This document shows, one piece after another, positions 32,738 through 42,919 of a stretch of 64,000 bases of DNA. The DNA is from Bacteroidales bacterium. GTDB taxonomy: Bacteria > Bacteroidota > Bacteroidia > Bacteroidales > GCA-2748055. The notes beneath the pieces were generated by a model. It worked only from the letters and a program-made list of their open reading frames with translations. It searched no databases and had not been told where the DNA came from. Numbering within the stretch: the stretch's first letter is position 1; each line of letters opens with the position of its first letter. The position numbers and the translations under genes are program-made. The stretch lies in NCBI GenBank assembly GCA_020636775.1, contig JACJXF010000013.1, forward strand, positions 3,466-67,465. Reading direction: 5' to 3'.

Positions 32738-34450
32738 ATGAACCGGAAAAATCTCAGAAATAAGCATTTTCTCCAGCTACTGGTAACAGTTGCCCTGCTG
32801 CTCATGATCAATTTTCTGGCAGGAACCAGTTTCTTCCGTCTCGACATGAGTTCTGAAAAGCGGTTTACGCTGAACCAAAATACGCGTGCATTACTCAAAA
32901 ATCTGGATGATGTAATTTATGTCAGGGTTTTTCTTGACGGAGATCTGCCCTCGGATCTTGTTCGGTTCAGACAATCAATAAAGGAAATGCTTCTCGAATT
33001 CCGGGCCTACGGCGGTAAAAATATTCAGTTTGAATTTGTAAATCTGTATTCAGAACAAGATACTAAAGTCAGGAACCAGATGATGCAAAATCTGGCATCC
33101 CGGGGACTCAGAGTTACCGATGTAAGAATTAAGGATTCTGAGGGTGGTTATTCAACTAAGATTATTTTTCCGGGTGCAATTGTAAGCTACAAGGGAGTTG
33201 ACTTTCCCGTGAATCTTCTTAAAAATAATCCGGGACTTTCTTACCAGGTTAATCTGAACAATTCGGTTCAGTCGCTTGAATATGAGTTTATTCGTGCTAT
33301 CAAAAGTCTGACGGCAAAAAAGGTCGAGAAAATTGCCTTTATAGAGGGACAGGATGAGCTTGATTTTTATCAGGTTAATGATATCAGCTCGGAGCTGAGC
33401 CTGTTTTTTCAGGTCGACCGTGGCTTTATTAACGGGAACCTCACTAATCTGCTCGAATATAAGGCCATTATCATTGCCCAGCCTTTAAAGAAATTCAACA
33501 GCCGGGATAAATTTGTGATCGACCAGTATATAATGAGAGGAGGGAAGGTGCTGTTTTTCCTTGATCCGGTTCAGACACATGCGGATAGCCTGGTTTCGGG
33601 CAGGACTTTTACCGAATATAACGATGTGAATTTATATGACCTGCTTTTCAAATACGGGACAAGGATCAGCTACAACCTTATTAAGGATCTCCAATGCAAT
33701 TATGTGCGTATTGAGAGTTCCGTTAATGGTCAGAATCCCACTCCCTCCTTTATGCCCTGGTGGTATTATCCGATAATGACTGCTTCACCTGATAATCCGC
33801 TTACCCGGGGTCTTAATTATATTAAAGGAGAATTCGTTAGCGCAATAGATACAACATCAGCTCCAATTCCCGGTCTGAAACGAACTGTATTACTGGCAAG
33901 TTCCGACACTTCCGCGCTTATTGAAAATCCATCATTCATATCCATGGACGAGGTTACCCGTGCTCCCAACCGGCGTATATTCAATAAATCCAGGCTTCCG
34001 GTTGCTATTCTGTCGGAAGGGGAATTTGAATCCTTCTATGCAAATTATGGGGTTCCTGAAGGTGTCACTCCCCAGAATACCGAAATAATTAAGAAATCGA
34101 AACCTACCATGATATTTGTGGCCGGTGATGGTGATCTTATCAGGAACGATGTACGTGTGACAGCCAATGGTACCATCCCAATGGTTTTAGGATATGATAA
34201 GGATACCCGGCAGACATTTGGTAATAAGGAGTTTATAATGAATGTTATAAATTATATGACCGACGATCAGGGCCTGATTGCCCTGAGATCCCGTGAATTT
34301 AAACTACGCCTCCTTGATAAAACCAGGATCAGAACTTCCAAAATGCAACTCAAATGGAAAATGATCAATACTGTATTGCCGGTTGTGGTAATAGTGCTTT
34401 TTGGTGTTTTATTTAATTTTTTCCGCAAAAGAAAATTTTCCAAAGCCTGA
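32738..34450 (+). CDS. gldG: GldG-family ABC transporter auxiliary protein
   Basis: 570 residues. There is an N-terminal membrane anchor (HFLQLLVTVALLLMINFLAG), a large periplasmic part beginning LDMSSEKRFTLNQNTRALLKNL (GldG/IFT52-like domain, with KKVEKIAFIEGQDEL around 190), and a C-terminal helix (INTVLPVVVIVLFGVLF) followed by a basic tail. It is the partner of GldF. The gap of 9 bp upstream and 6 bp downstream (to 34457) shows one operon. Confidence 0.92.
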   Translation: MNRKNLRNKHFLQLLVTVALLLMINFLAGTSFFRLDMSSEKRFTLNQNTRALLKNLDDVIYVRVFLDGDLPSDLVRFRQSIKEMLLEFRAYGGKNIQFEFVNLYSEQDTKVRNQMMQNLASRGLRVTDVRIKDSEGGYSTKIIFPGAIVSYKGVDFPVNLLKNNPGLSYQVNLNNSVQSLEYEFIRAIKSLTAKKVEKIAFIEGQDELDFYQVNDISSELSLFFQVDRGFINGNLTNLLEYKAIIIAQPLKKFNSRDKFVIDQYIMRGGKVLFFLDPVQTHADSLVSGRTFTEYNDVNLYDLLFKYGTRISYNLIKDLQCNYVRIESSVNGQNPTPSFMPWWYYPIMTASPDNPLTRGLNYIKGEFVSAIDTTSAPIPGLKRTVLLASSDTSALIENPSFISMDEVTRAPNRRIFNKSRLPVAILSEGEFESFYANYGVPEGVTPQNTEIIKKSKPTMIFVAGDGDLIRNDVRVTANGTIPMVLGYDKDTRQTFGNKEFIMNVINYMTDDQGLIALRSREFKLRLLDKTRIRTSKMQLKWKMINTVLPVVVIVLFGVLFNFFRKRKFSKA

Positions 34451-34456
34451 TTTTTG

Positions 34457-35383
34457 ATGAAAAAAATTATTGCTCTTATTCTTTTTTTTGTTGCAGGACT
34501 GCTGTTAAGTTTCTTTTTCAGAAATCAGCTTTCATCAATGTTTTCGCCCTCCGATCTGTTTCGTATTAATGATACTGCCTCTGTTAATCGTATAGAAATT
34601 ATTTCCAGAGATAGCATAATCCTTACCCGGGAGGGAAAGTCATGGCTGCTAAACCAAACTATTCCGGCCAGTTCCATTGCTATTGGTAATTTACTTTTCA
34701 GTTTTAGCAGGATGACGGTGAAAGGAATACAGGATTTACAGGAGATTTCGCAGGATACAGCAATCAAAATCAGGATACAGGAGGGAAGGAAAAAGCATCT
34801 TTTCAGGTTTTACAACATTCATGGAATCCCATATCTTCAAAAAGAAGGCTCCCTGAAATTATATTCCGTCGAGGTAAGTGGTTTTCCCGGAATTAAACCT
34901 GCAGAAGTCTTATCGGCTGATCCCGACCACTGGAAGGATAAGATTCTAATTAATCTTCAATCTGCAGATATTAAGATGGTTAGTGTAAATCATCCGGATG
35001 AACCGGCGAATGATTTCAGAATCGAAATAGCAGATGGAAGATATAAGCTGTTTGATGCTTCAGGTAATGAAGTATCATCCGAGATAAGGGATACTGAAAA
35101 AATTGATTTTTACCTCAGCTATTTTACCAATGTTTTTTATGATTCTTCATACGATGGTAAAATATCACCAGATTTAGCTCCTGAATGGATTTTAAAAGTA
35201 GAGGATCAAAGCGGCAGGGTATATAAACTTGAGATTTTCCCTCTTGCAGGCACTAATGGTCCGGACATGTTCCGGGCATTGATTAAATATAATGATCAAC
35301 CCGGTTTTATGCTGATCAGATATATGACTTTGGATTTGCTGTTGCAGGACTTCCGGCATTTTATTCGAAACGATTCTAAATGA
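34457..35383 (+). CDS. DUF4340-type envelope protein
   Basis: 308 residues from the ATG at 34457. A single N-terminal membrane helix (IIALILFFVAGLLLSFF) is followed by a periplasmic domain of the DUF4340 type: INDTASVNRIEII, LTREGKSWLLN and GFPGIKPAEVLSADPDHWKDKIL. Such proteins commonly follow gldG-like genes and are probably accessory to that transporter. Biochemical function is unknown. It is the last gene before the xylanase cassette. Confidence 0.8.
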   Translation: MKKIIALILFFVAGLLLSFFFRNQLSSMFSPSDLFRINDTASVNRIEIISRDSIILTREGKSWLLNQTIPASSIAIGNLLFSFSRMTVKGIQDLQEISQDTAIKIRIQEGRKKHLFRFYNIHGIPYLQKEGSLKLYSVEVSGFPGIKPAEVLSADPDHWKDKILINLQSADIKMVSVNHPDEPANDFRIEIADGRYKLFDASGNEVSSEIRDTEKIDFYLSYFTNVFYDSSYDGKISPDLAPEWILKVEDQSGRVYKLEIFPLAGTNGPDMFRALIKYNDQPGFMLIRYMTLDLLLQDFRHFIRNDSK

Positions 35384-35415
35384 TATTTGCTCTGTAATTT
35401 TTGGAGAAAGTTTGA

Positions 35416-35423
35416 TATATTTG
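35416..35423 (+). promoter_or_regulatory. Candidate -7 element of the xylanase cassette
   Basis: TATATTTG, an exact TAnnTTTG match, 49 bp before the xylanase start. No TTTG occurs at 19-21 bp upstream (the nearest, 35386-35389, is 26 bp away). It suggests that the cassette can be transcribed independently of gldFG. Confidence 0.45.
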
Positions 35424-35471
35424 GTCAATTTGCAGATTGTTTCACCCCACTGCTCTCAACTACAAACTGAA

Positions 35472-38228
35472 ATGAAAAAACTAACGAAACTATTTCCTCA
35501 ATTCGCAAAGCAAATTTCCTTTTTGCTGATTCTGCTTCTTTTCCCAATGGTATCGCTGCTTTCACAGACCAATCTGATAGGCAACTCTGATTTTGAATTC
35601 GGAACCACAGGATGGACTACTTGGGGGGATGCTGTGCTAAGCCTCAGCAGTGATTCTCATTCGGGCAGTAAGGCTGCTCTGGTAAGTAACAGGAATGAGA
35701 GCTGGCATGCAGCTGTTTATGATATTACATCCTCCTTAGTTAATGGAGAAAGCTATACTCTTGGTGCATGGGTGAAAATTACGGATGCGGCTACCGATTT
35801 CAGAGCAACCATTGCTTTAAATGTGGATGGAAATTCGACTTACACAAGCTACCTTAGTACTGCCAGCCCTGTTATTGGTTCCTATGTATATTATACAGAG
35901 ACTTTTACTGTTGCAGGGACGGGGAATCTGGTCAGTGCCAATCTATATTTTGAAACCGCTGCTAATGCCGGAGTATATTCCAATTATCTGATTGATGATG
36001 TCACTCTTTACGGTCAATCCAATAATCCTGATCCGGTACCTGACGACAGGGGTTTCAAGGAAATAAAAAGTACAATGTCTGTTGGAGTCTGCGTTACAGA
36101 GGGACCAAAAACTTACTTTAACAACAGTACTGCAAAAGCCTTGGTTCTGAAAAACTATGGCACTGTGAATGTTCAGTGCTATCCAGCCTGGGGACGATGG
36201 GATGAAACCAGTAAGTTTGTATACCATGTTGATGATTTCAGCAGCAAGGTAAAGGAAATGAAAGCCAATGGAATGGTAGTAACTGCCCACATGCTTTTAG
36301 GCTGGGATCAGTATTTTCCTGCCTGGTATAAAAACAATGACTTTTCAGCTGATACACTGGAAATGTTCATGAATACATGGCTGGATGCTATTATCTCCAC
36401 TAACGGGAATGATACTCTTGTCGATATCTGGAATGTGGTAAATGAAGCAATTAACTGGGATGGACAGGGTCATTACTGGCCCCTTTCAGCTTCAAATCAA
36501 AACAATGCATGCGAATTACAGAGAATGGGCTATGAACCCGATGCTTCGGGATTAACTGGTACGCAGCATGTTAATGACACTCATCCAATTTACATCCGTA
36601 AGGCTTTTGAATATGCACGAACGCTTACCGATAAAAAGCTGGAACTGCGTGAGACTTCCTGTGAGTTTCCTACCGATCAGAAATATAATGCCTTCTATCA
36701 GCTCGCAGTGCATCTCAAAAATGTGGGCGCTCCGGTGGATGTGATTGGACTTCAGACCCATCTCGACCTTGATAAAAATTACGATTGGGTTGGGTACACA
36801 AACACTATCAAGCGTTTCAGGAAGCTTGGCTATGAAGTAAATATTCCGGAAGTGGATGTGGGTGACACCCAGAAAAGCTGGTCCGACGATAAGGCAGAGC
36901 AGCAGAAACTGCAATATTACAAGATGGTTACCGCTGCCATTAAGGGAGGAGCCAGTGACTTCCAGACCTGGGGATTCATTGATAATACCAGCAGCAGCGG
37001 TTGGCGTACCGGAGAAAGCGCTTTGATTTATTCCACCTCACTTCAGCCAAAACCAGCATTCTATGGAATTCAGGAAGCCCTGATCGATATGAGCAATATC
37101 CTGTTTTGGGAAATGGATGCACCCGTTAATGATACCATGCCGGACGTGATGACTTACAATAATTATGGCATAGTGCATAATTTCGCTACCCCACAGATTG
37201 TGAGCGGGTATAAAAATAAAGCTATTAAGTTTGACGGGGTCGACGATTATATGTTATCCGATGTATTGTCAGAAAGCATCATGGAAAACCTCACTTTTTC
37301 ATGCTATTTTAAGACGAGTTCAAACAATCCGGCAATAATTGCTGATCTGGTAAAAGAAGACGGAACGGGGATATTAATCGGAATGAATGCAGATGGAAAG
37401 GTATATTTGAATGCCGGACATGCTGGTCAAACTGAAGACCTTATAAGCAGTGCAGCTTTGAATGATAACAGCTGGCACTTTGTTGCATTGAAAAGGGATT
37501 CCTCAAAGTACAGCCTTTATATTGATAAGGCAAGTCCGGTGGCATGGGGAGACTGGAATATGGATACGATTGTTAGATTGTCTGTGGGAGCTATGGCTGA
37601 CGGCACTAATCCTTTTGATGGAACTATTGACGAAGTTAAATTATTCGATACATCCATTGAGGATGCAAGTTTTATGCGGGATATGGCACCGGTTGGTCCT
37701 TTTAATCTGAATTACACGAAATCAAACATGAACCTCACCTTGCGGTGGAGCGATCTTAGCTCAAATGAGGATGGTTTTGTTCTGGAGCGCAAAGTTGGTG
37801 ATCAGCCATGGGAGGAAGCGTTTGCACTGGGTCCAAATGTGATATTTCAGCGAGACACCTTCAGACTGTACAATACCATTTATTCATACAGGGTTAAGTG
37901 CTTCAACAAGTTTGGACCGTCCAACTATTCCAACATGCTTACCATAACGAGTCCTCTTGATCCTGCAACGGGAATAGCTGAACTTCCGGCAGAGGATGTC
38001 AGGGATTTGATTCTTGTATATCCAAATCCGGCTGTGAATGAAATTACAGTTGTTTCCGGAAAAAAAGCCTCCATGAAATTATATGATTCACTTGGAAAGA
38101 TGGTTCTGGAAAAAAATAATCTCTCCGGAACAGAAAAGATTGATATTAGCCGGTTTCCAAAAGGATTCTATTTTCTCAAAGTAAATTCTGAAAGTAAAAT
38201 AAGCACTATCAAACTCATTAAGAATTAA
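35472..38228 (+). CDS. Multidomain GH10 endo-xylanase, type IX secretion cargo
   Basis: 918 residues from the ATG at 35472 (signal peptide FLLILLLFPMVSLLSQ). Visible domains are CBM4/9-like (about 33-180, NLIGNSDFEFGTTGWTTW), divergent GH10 (about 195-540), a LamG/concanavalin-like domain (about 560-730), a fibronectin-III-like domain (about 740-830), and a C-terminal type A sorting domain (VYPNPAVNEI, LYDSLGKMVLE, FPKGFYFLKV). WNVVNEA (about 325) holds the acid/base Glu and IPEVDVGD (about 459) the likely nucleophile. It is exported to the surface or medium by type IX secretion to cut xylan. It lies 36 bp upstream of a sodium symporter. Confidence 0.9.
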   Translation: MKKLTKLFPQFAKQISFLLILLLFPMVSLLSQTNLIGNSDFEFGTTGWTTWGDAVLSLSSDSHSGSKAALVSNRNESWHAAVYDITSSLVNGESYTLGAWVKITDAATDFRATIALNVDGNSTYTSYLSTASPVIGSYVYYTETFTVAGTGNLVSANLYFETAANAGVYSNYLIDDVTLYGQSNNPDPVPDDRGFKEIKSTMSVGVCVTEGPKTYFNNSTAKALVLKNYGTVNVQCYPAWGRWDETSKFVYHVDDFSSKVKEMKANGMVVTAHMLLGWDQYFPAWYKNNDFSADTLEMFMNTWLDAIISTNGNDTLVDIWNVVNEAINWDGQGHYWPLSASNQNNACELQRMGYEPDASGLTGTQHVNDTHPIYIRKAFEYARTLTDKKLELRETSCEFPTDQKYNAFYQLAVHLKNVGAPVDVIGLQTHLDLDKNYDWVGYTNTIKRFRKLGYEVNIPEVDVGDTQKSWSDDKAEQQKLQYYKMVTAAIKGGASDFQTWGFIDNTSSSGWRTGESALIYSTSLQPKPAFYGIQEALIDMSNILFWEMDAPVNDTMPDVMTYNNYGIVHNFATPQIVSGYKNKAIKFDGVDDYMLSDVLSESIMENLTFSCYFKTSSNNPAIIADLVKEDGTGILIGMNADGKVYLNAGHAGQTEDLISSAALNDNSWHFVALKRDSSKYSLYIDKASPVAWGDWNMDTIVRLSVGAMADGTNPFDGTIDEVKLFDTSIEDASFMRDMAPVGPFNLNYTKSNMNLTLRWSDLSSNEDGFVLERKVGDQPWEEAFALGPNVIFQRDTFRLYNTIYSYRVKCFNKFGPSNYSNMLTITSPLDPATGIAELPAEDVRDLILVYPNPAVNEITVVSGKKASMKLYDSLGKMVLEKNNLSGTEKIDISRFPKGFYFLKVNSESKISTIKLIKN

Positions 38229-38264
38229 AAAATCACCCATTCATTAACTAATAACTCTGCTTCC

Positions 38265-40130
38265 ATGCGCCTTCATCTCATTGACGTACTGATAATTCTG
38301 CTATACCTGGCATCAACCGTTGTAATTGGACTTGTACTTAAAAAAAGAGCGCAAAAGGATAAAAATTCCTATCTCCTGGGAGGTAATGCAATGCCCTGGT
38401 ATATGCTCGGACTTTCAAATGCTTCCGGAATGTTTGATATTTCCGGCACAATGTGGCTGGTAACAATTGGCTTCGTATATGGTTTGAAAAGCGTCTGGAT
38501 TCCATGGTTATGGCCGGTCTTTAACCAGATTTTTCTGATGATGTTTTTGTCTGCCTGGCTTCGCAGATCCAACGTAACTACCGGAGCCGAATGGATAACC
38601 ACCCGCTTTGGAAAGGAATTTGGCAGCAAATTGTCTCACGGTATCGTCGTGGTTTTTGCATTGATAAGCGGGCTTGGCTTTTTAGCCTACGGTTTTATTG
38701 GACTGGGAAAGTTTATGGAAATATTTATTCCCTGGGAAGTAGTAAACCAGTACCTCCATCTTGATGTAGCTCCACAGTATGTCCCTCACCTCTACGGTAT
38801 TGCCTTTACACTCTTTGCTGTTTTCTATTCAGTTATCGGAGGTATGGTAAGTATTGTTTGGGCAGATGTATTGCAATACACCATCATGACCATTGCTTCA
38901 GTTGCCATTGCAATTATTGCCTTTAAAGCGGTTGCTGCCCACAGTATCAGTGTTCCCGATGGATGGATGAATCCCTTCTTTGGGAAACATCTTGATATCG
39001 ACTGGACAAACTATATCAGCGATGTGAATCGAAAAGTAATGGAAGATGGCTACACCTTATTTTCAGCCTTCTTTATGATGATGCTCTTTAAAGGTTTACT
39101 CGTAAGCTTTGCCGGCCCTGCACCAAATTACGATATGCAGAAAATTCTGGCTACCAAATCACCCTCTGAGGCAGCAAAAATGAGTGGCTTCGTTTCCTTT
39201 ATCCTTATGCCGGTGAGATACCTTATGATCGCCGGATTCTTCGTGCTTGGAATAATTTTTTACGACAAGCTCGATCTGATGGTGGCCGGGAAAATCGACT
39301 TTGAGCAAATCCTGCCTTCAGCTATCAATCAATTTGTGCCTACAGGCTTATTGGGATTGTTGCTGGCAGGCTTACTTGCAGCATTTATGTCGACTTTTGC
39401 AGGTACATTGAACGCAGCACAGGCCTATATTACCAACGATATTTACCTCAAATACATAAAACCCGATGCCTCTAATCAAAGCATTAAAAGAACAAATTAT
39501 ACGGTAGGTATACTCGTTGTGGTAGTCAGTATAATTCTGGGAATGATGGCTAAAAATGTGAACCAGGTATTGCAGTTGCTGGTATCGGCACTTTGGGGTG
39601 GTTATGTTGCAGCAAACGTATTAAAATGGTACTGGTGGCGATTTAATTCTTATGGTTACTTCTGGGGAATGGTTACCGGAATTTTCGTTAGTTTCATACC
39701 CATGGTATTTACAGGACTCCTGCCTTCACTCTTTCCTGAAACGGCAGCTGATATCAGGATTCTTTACTTTTTCCCCTTCATCCTGATTCCCTCCACCATT
39801 GGATGTATTGTTGCAACTTACCTTACTGAGCCAACCGACATGGAAACCCTGAAGGAATTTTACAGAAAAGTAAGGCCATGGGGATTCTGGAAACCTGTTC
39901 ACCAGGAAGTTATTGCATCAGATCCGGATTTCAAACGCAACACATCCTTTAAAAAAGATATGTTTAATATCCTCGTAGGTATTGTCTGGCAAACCACACT
40001 GGTTATGATTCCGATTTACTTCGTGCTGCATAAATTCGGGCCAATGACCATTGTACTTATTGCTGCGGCAATAACCACAACCATTCTTAAATTTACCTGG
40101 TGGGATAAATTGAAACTGCAGGATCAGTAA
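38265..40130 (+). CDS. Sodium:solute symporter (SSS family), putative sugar carrier
   Basis: 621 residues with about 14 membrane helices. The N-terminal region reads DVLIILLYLASTVVIGLVLKKR and SYLLGGNAMPWYMLGLSNASG, typical of SGLT-like members; a conserved region AGLLAAFMSTFAGTLNAAQAYITNDIY lies near residue 380 and includes the Na2-site Ser/Thr. It takes up a solute with Na+ across the inner membrane. Its position between a xylanase and cellobiose phosphorylase points to a mono- or disaccharide substrate; this is inference from context. Confidence 0.9.
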   Translation: MRLHLIDVLIILLYLASTVVIGLVLKKRAQKDKNSYLLGGNAMPWYMLGLSNASGMFDISGTMWLVTIGFVYGLKSVWIPWLWPVFNQIFLMMFLSAWLRRSNVTTGAEWITTRFGKEFGSKLSHGIVVVFALISGLGFLAYGFIGLGKFMEIFIPWEVVNQYLHLDVAPQYVPHLYGIAFTLFAVFYSVIGGMVSIVWADVLQYTIMTIASVAIAIIAFKAVAAHSISVPDGWMNPFFGKHLDIDWTNYISDVNRKVMEDGYTLFSAFFMMMLFKGLLVSFAGPAPNYDMQKILATKSPSEAAKMSGFVSFILMPVRYLMIAGFFVLGIIFYDKLDLMVAGKIDFEQILPSAINQFVPTGLLGLLLAGLLAAFMSTFAGTLNAAQAYITNDIYLKYIKPDASNQSIKRTNYTVGILVVVVSIILGMMAKNVNQVLQLLVSALWGGYVAANVLKWYWWRFNSYGYFWGMVTGIFVSFIPMVFTGLLPSLFPETAADIRILYFFPFILIPSTIGCIVATYLTEPTDMETLKEFYRKVRPWGFWKPVHQEVIASDPDFKRNTSFKKDMFNILVGIVWQTTLVMIPIYFVLHKFGPMTIVLIAAAITTTILKFTWWDKLKLQDQ

Positions 40131-40258
40131 TACATTGTTTTAAATTGGATTTTGAAGATTTTTAAAGTACTGAAAATGACTTTACACCTTTCCTTGAAAT
40201 AATGGAAAGCCTGATCCAATGCCTTGAAAAATTCATTTAATTTTTACAAAATACGAAT

Positions 40259-42697
40259 ATGAAATACGGTCACTTTGACGACAAAAACCGGGAATATGTA
40301 ATTACCAGACCCGATACTCCCTGGCCCTGGATCAATTATCTGGGCAATGAAGATTTCTTTTCCCTGATCTCCAACACTGCCGGAGGATATTCATTTTATA
40401 AGGATGCCAAATTCAGGCGAATAAATCGTTACCGTTACAACGGTGTTCCCATGGACAACGGAGGGAAATATTTCTATATAAACGATGGGGAAAATGTTTG
40501 GTCACCCGGATGGAAACCCTGCAAAACCCCTCTCGATTCCTATGAATGCCGCCACGGAATGAACTATACCCGTATTACCGGTGTAAAAAACGGAATCTCA
40601 GCATCAGTCCTTTATTTTGTCCCTCTGAAAACATGGGCTGAAGTCCAGAAACTGAGTCTGACCAATCATTCGAAACAAACGAGAAAAATAAAAATATTTT
40701 CTCTTGTGGAATGGTGCCTCTGGAATGCTGCTTCAGATATGGAGAATTTTCAAAGAAATTTTTCAACAGGTGAAGTTGAGATTGAAGACTCCGTGCTATA
40801 TCATAAAACTGAGTATAAGGAAAGAAGAGATCATTATGCATATTATTCGGTCAATACCAAAGTGAAGGGCTTTGATACGGACCGTGAGAGTTTCGTGGGT
40901 CTTTATAACGGTTTTGAGAATCCACAGGCAGTTATGGCAGGAAAATCAAATGATTCTGTTGCGCATGGCTGGTCTCCTGTTGCTTCTCATTACCTTGAAA
41001 TAGAACTTAAACCCGGAGAGCAAAAGGATTTAATATTTGTCCTGGGCTATGTAGAAAATAAAGAAGATGAAAAGTGGGAATCGAAAAATGTGATTAACAA
41101 GAAAAAGGCTAAGGAAACCATTGCCCTTTTTGACACATCTGCCAAGGTCGACAAAGCTATGGACGATTTGAGAAAATACTGGGATGAGCTTTTGGGCGTT
41201 TATACTCTCGATTCGGGCGATGAGAAACTCGATCGAATGGTAAACATATGGAATCAGTACCAGTGTATGGTTACCTTCTGCTTTTCACGTTCCGCTTCCT
41301 TTTTTGAGTCGGGAATAGGTAGGGGGATGGGTTTCCGCGATTCCAACCAGGATCTTGCCGGATTTGTGCATCAGATACCGGAAAGGGCAAGGGAAAGAAT
41401 ACTTGATATTGCAGCTACTCAATTCCCCGATGGGGGTTGTTACCATCAGTACCAGCCACTCACCAAAAAAGGAAATAATGATATCGGCGGAGGATTTAAT
41501 GACGATCCTCTCTGGCTCATATTCGGAACCATAACCTATATTAAGGAAACCGGCGACATGGGAATTCTGGATGAAATGGTTCCTTTCGACAATGATGATT
41601 CCCTGGCCCGCACACTGTTTGATCACCTTACCGTGTCGTTCGATCATGTTGTCAATAACCTCGGTCCCCACGGACTTCCGCTCATTGGAAGAGCCGACTG
41701 GAATGACTGCCTTAACCTGAACTGCTTCTCTAACGATCCGAATGAGTCTTTTCAGACAACTGAAAATCAATCTGAAGGTACTCAGGCCGAGTCCCTTATG
41801 ATTGCGGGGATGTTTGTGGTTTACGGTCAGGACTATGTTGAATTATGCAGAATGCTCGGAAAGACCGGTGAAGCCTCCCGCGCCCAGGTGCAGGTTAATG
41901 CTATGAACAATGCTGTTAAAAAAAATGGATGGGATGGGGAATGGTTCCTCAGAGCTTATGATTATTATGGGAATAAGGTTGGCAGCCATGAAAATGAAGA
42001 GGGAAAGATTTTCATCGAAAGTCAGGGCTGGTGCACCATGGCAGGAATTGGACTGGATGAGGGCTTGTGTGAAAAATCCCTCGATTCGGTAAAAGAAAGA
42101 CTCGACACCCCGTATGGAATTGTGCTCAATAATCCGGCATTCACAAAGTATTATATCGAATACGGTGAGATATCTACATATCCCCCGGGATACAAGGAGA
42201 ATGCAGGAATATTCTGCCATAACAATCCATGGATAATGATTGGTGAAACCTTGCTGGGCAGGGGAGAGCAGGCATGGGAATACTACAGGAAGATTTGTCC
42301 TGCTTATCTTGAGGATATCAGTGAACTTCACAAAACCGAACCCTACGTCTATTCGCAGATGATAGCCGGTAAGGACGCATGGAAACCGGGGGAGGCGAAA
42401 AACTCTTGGCTGACAGGTACGGCAGCGTGGAACTACTATGCCATTACACAGTATATTCTTGGAATTAAACCTGATTACGACGGACTCATTGTTGATCCCT
42501 GTATTCCGGGCGACTGGAAAGGATTTACAGTAAATCGTAAATTCAGGGGAGGGAGGTATTCAATCCATATTTCCAACCCCGCAGGGGTTTCAAAAGGAGT
42601 ACAAAAAATTTACCTTGATGGCATTGAAATTAAAGGGAACAAGATACCCCTGCCCGAAAGCGGAAAAGATTATAAGGTTGAAGTAATAATGGGATGA
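40259..42697 (+). CDS. GH94 cellobiose phosphorylase
   Basis: 812 residues, full length. It begins MKYGHFDDKNREYVITRPDTP, typical of cellobiose phosphorylases. Domains are an N-terminal beta-sandwich, a linker, an (alpha/alpha)6 barrel and a C-terminal beta cap. The catalytic Asp lies in IGRADWNDCLNLN (about residue 480). SGIGRGMGFRDSNQD (about 352) is the substrate loop. It converts cellobiose + Pi to glucose-1-phosphate + glucose in the cytoplasm, saving one ATP. There is no secretion signal, so the sugar must be imported intact, plausibly by the symporter upstream. Cellodextrin or chitobiose activity cannot be excluded. Confidence 0.93.
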   Translation: MKYGHFDDKNREYVITRPDTPWPWINYLGNEDFFSLISNTAGGYSFYKDAKFRRINRYRYNGVPMDNGGKYFYINDGENVWSPGWKPCKTPLDSYECRHGMNYTRITGVKNGISASVLYFVPLKTWAEVQKLSLTNHSKQTRKIKIFSLVEWCLWNAASDMENFQRNFSTGEVEIEDSVLYHKTEYKERRDHYAYYSVNTKVKGFDTDRESFVGLYNGFENPQAVMAGKSNDSVAHGWSPVASHYLEIELKPGEQKDLIFVLGYVENKEDEKWESKNVINKKKAKETIALFDTSAKVDKAMDDLRKYWDELLGVYTLDSGDEKLDRMVNIWNQYQCMVTFCFSRSASFFESGIGRGMGFRDSNQDLAGFVHQIPERARERILDIAATQFPDGGCYHQYQPLTKKGNNDIGGGFNDDPLWLIFGTITYIKETGDMGILDEMVPFDNDDSLARTLFDHLTVSFDHVVNNLGPHGLPLIGRADWNDCLNLNCFSNDPNESFQTTENQSEGTQAESLMIAGMFVVYGQDYVELCRMLGKTGEASRAQVQVNAMNNAVKKNGWDGEWFLRAYDYYGNKVGSHENEEGKIFIESQGWCTMAGIGLDEGLCEKSLDSVKERLDTPYGIVLNNPAFTKYYIEYGEISTYPPGYKENAGIFCHNNPWIMIGETLLGRGEQAWEYYRKICPAYLEDISELHKTEPYVYSQMIAGKDAWKPGEAKNSWLTGTAAWNYYAITQYILGIKPDYDGLIVDPCIPGDWKGFTVNRKFRGGRYSIHISNPAGVSKGVQKIYLDGIEIKGNKIPLPESGKDYKVEVIMG

Positions 42698-42919
42698 ACA
42701 TAATGTTCAGAACAAAGAAAAATGATTTAAGGACTTTAGCATCTGACAAATTTTTTGTATTATTGATAGTTATTTTCGGAATCAGGGGAAAAACGGAATA
42801 GATTGTTTACCAAAGCATTACGTTCTCATCTGAACTGTTTTAATCCGAAAGTTTCGCTTAGCACCAATCAGGATCGTTTTTTTGATGTAATTTAGTACCC
42901 AATTTAAAAAATAAGAATA

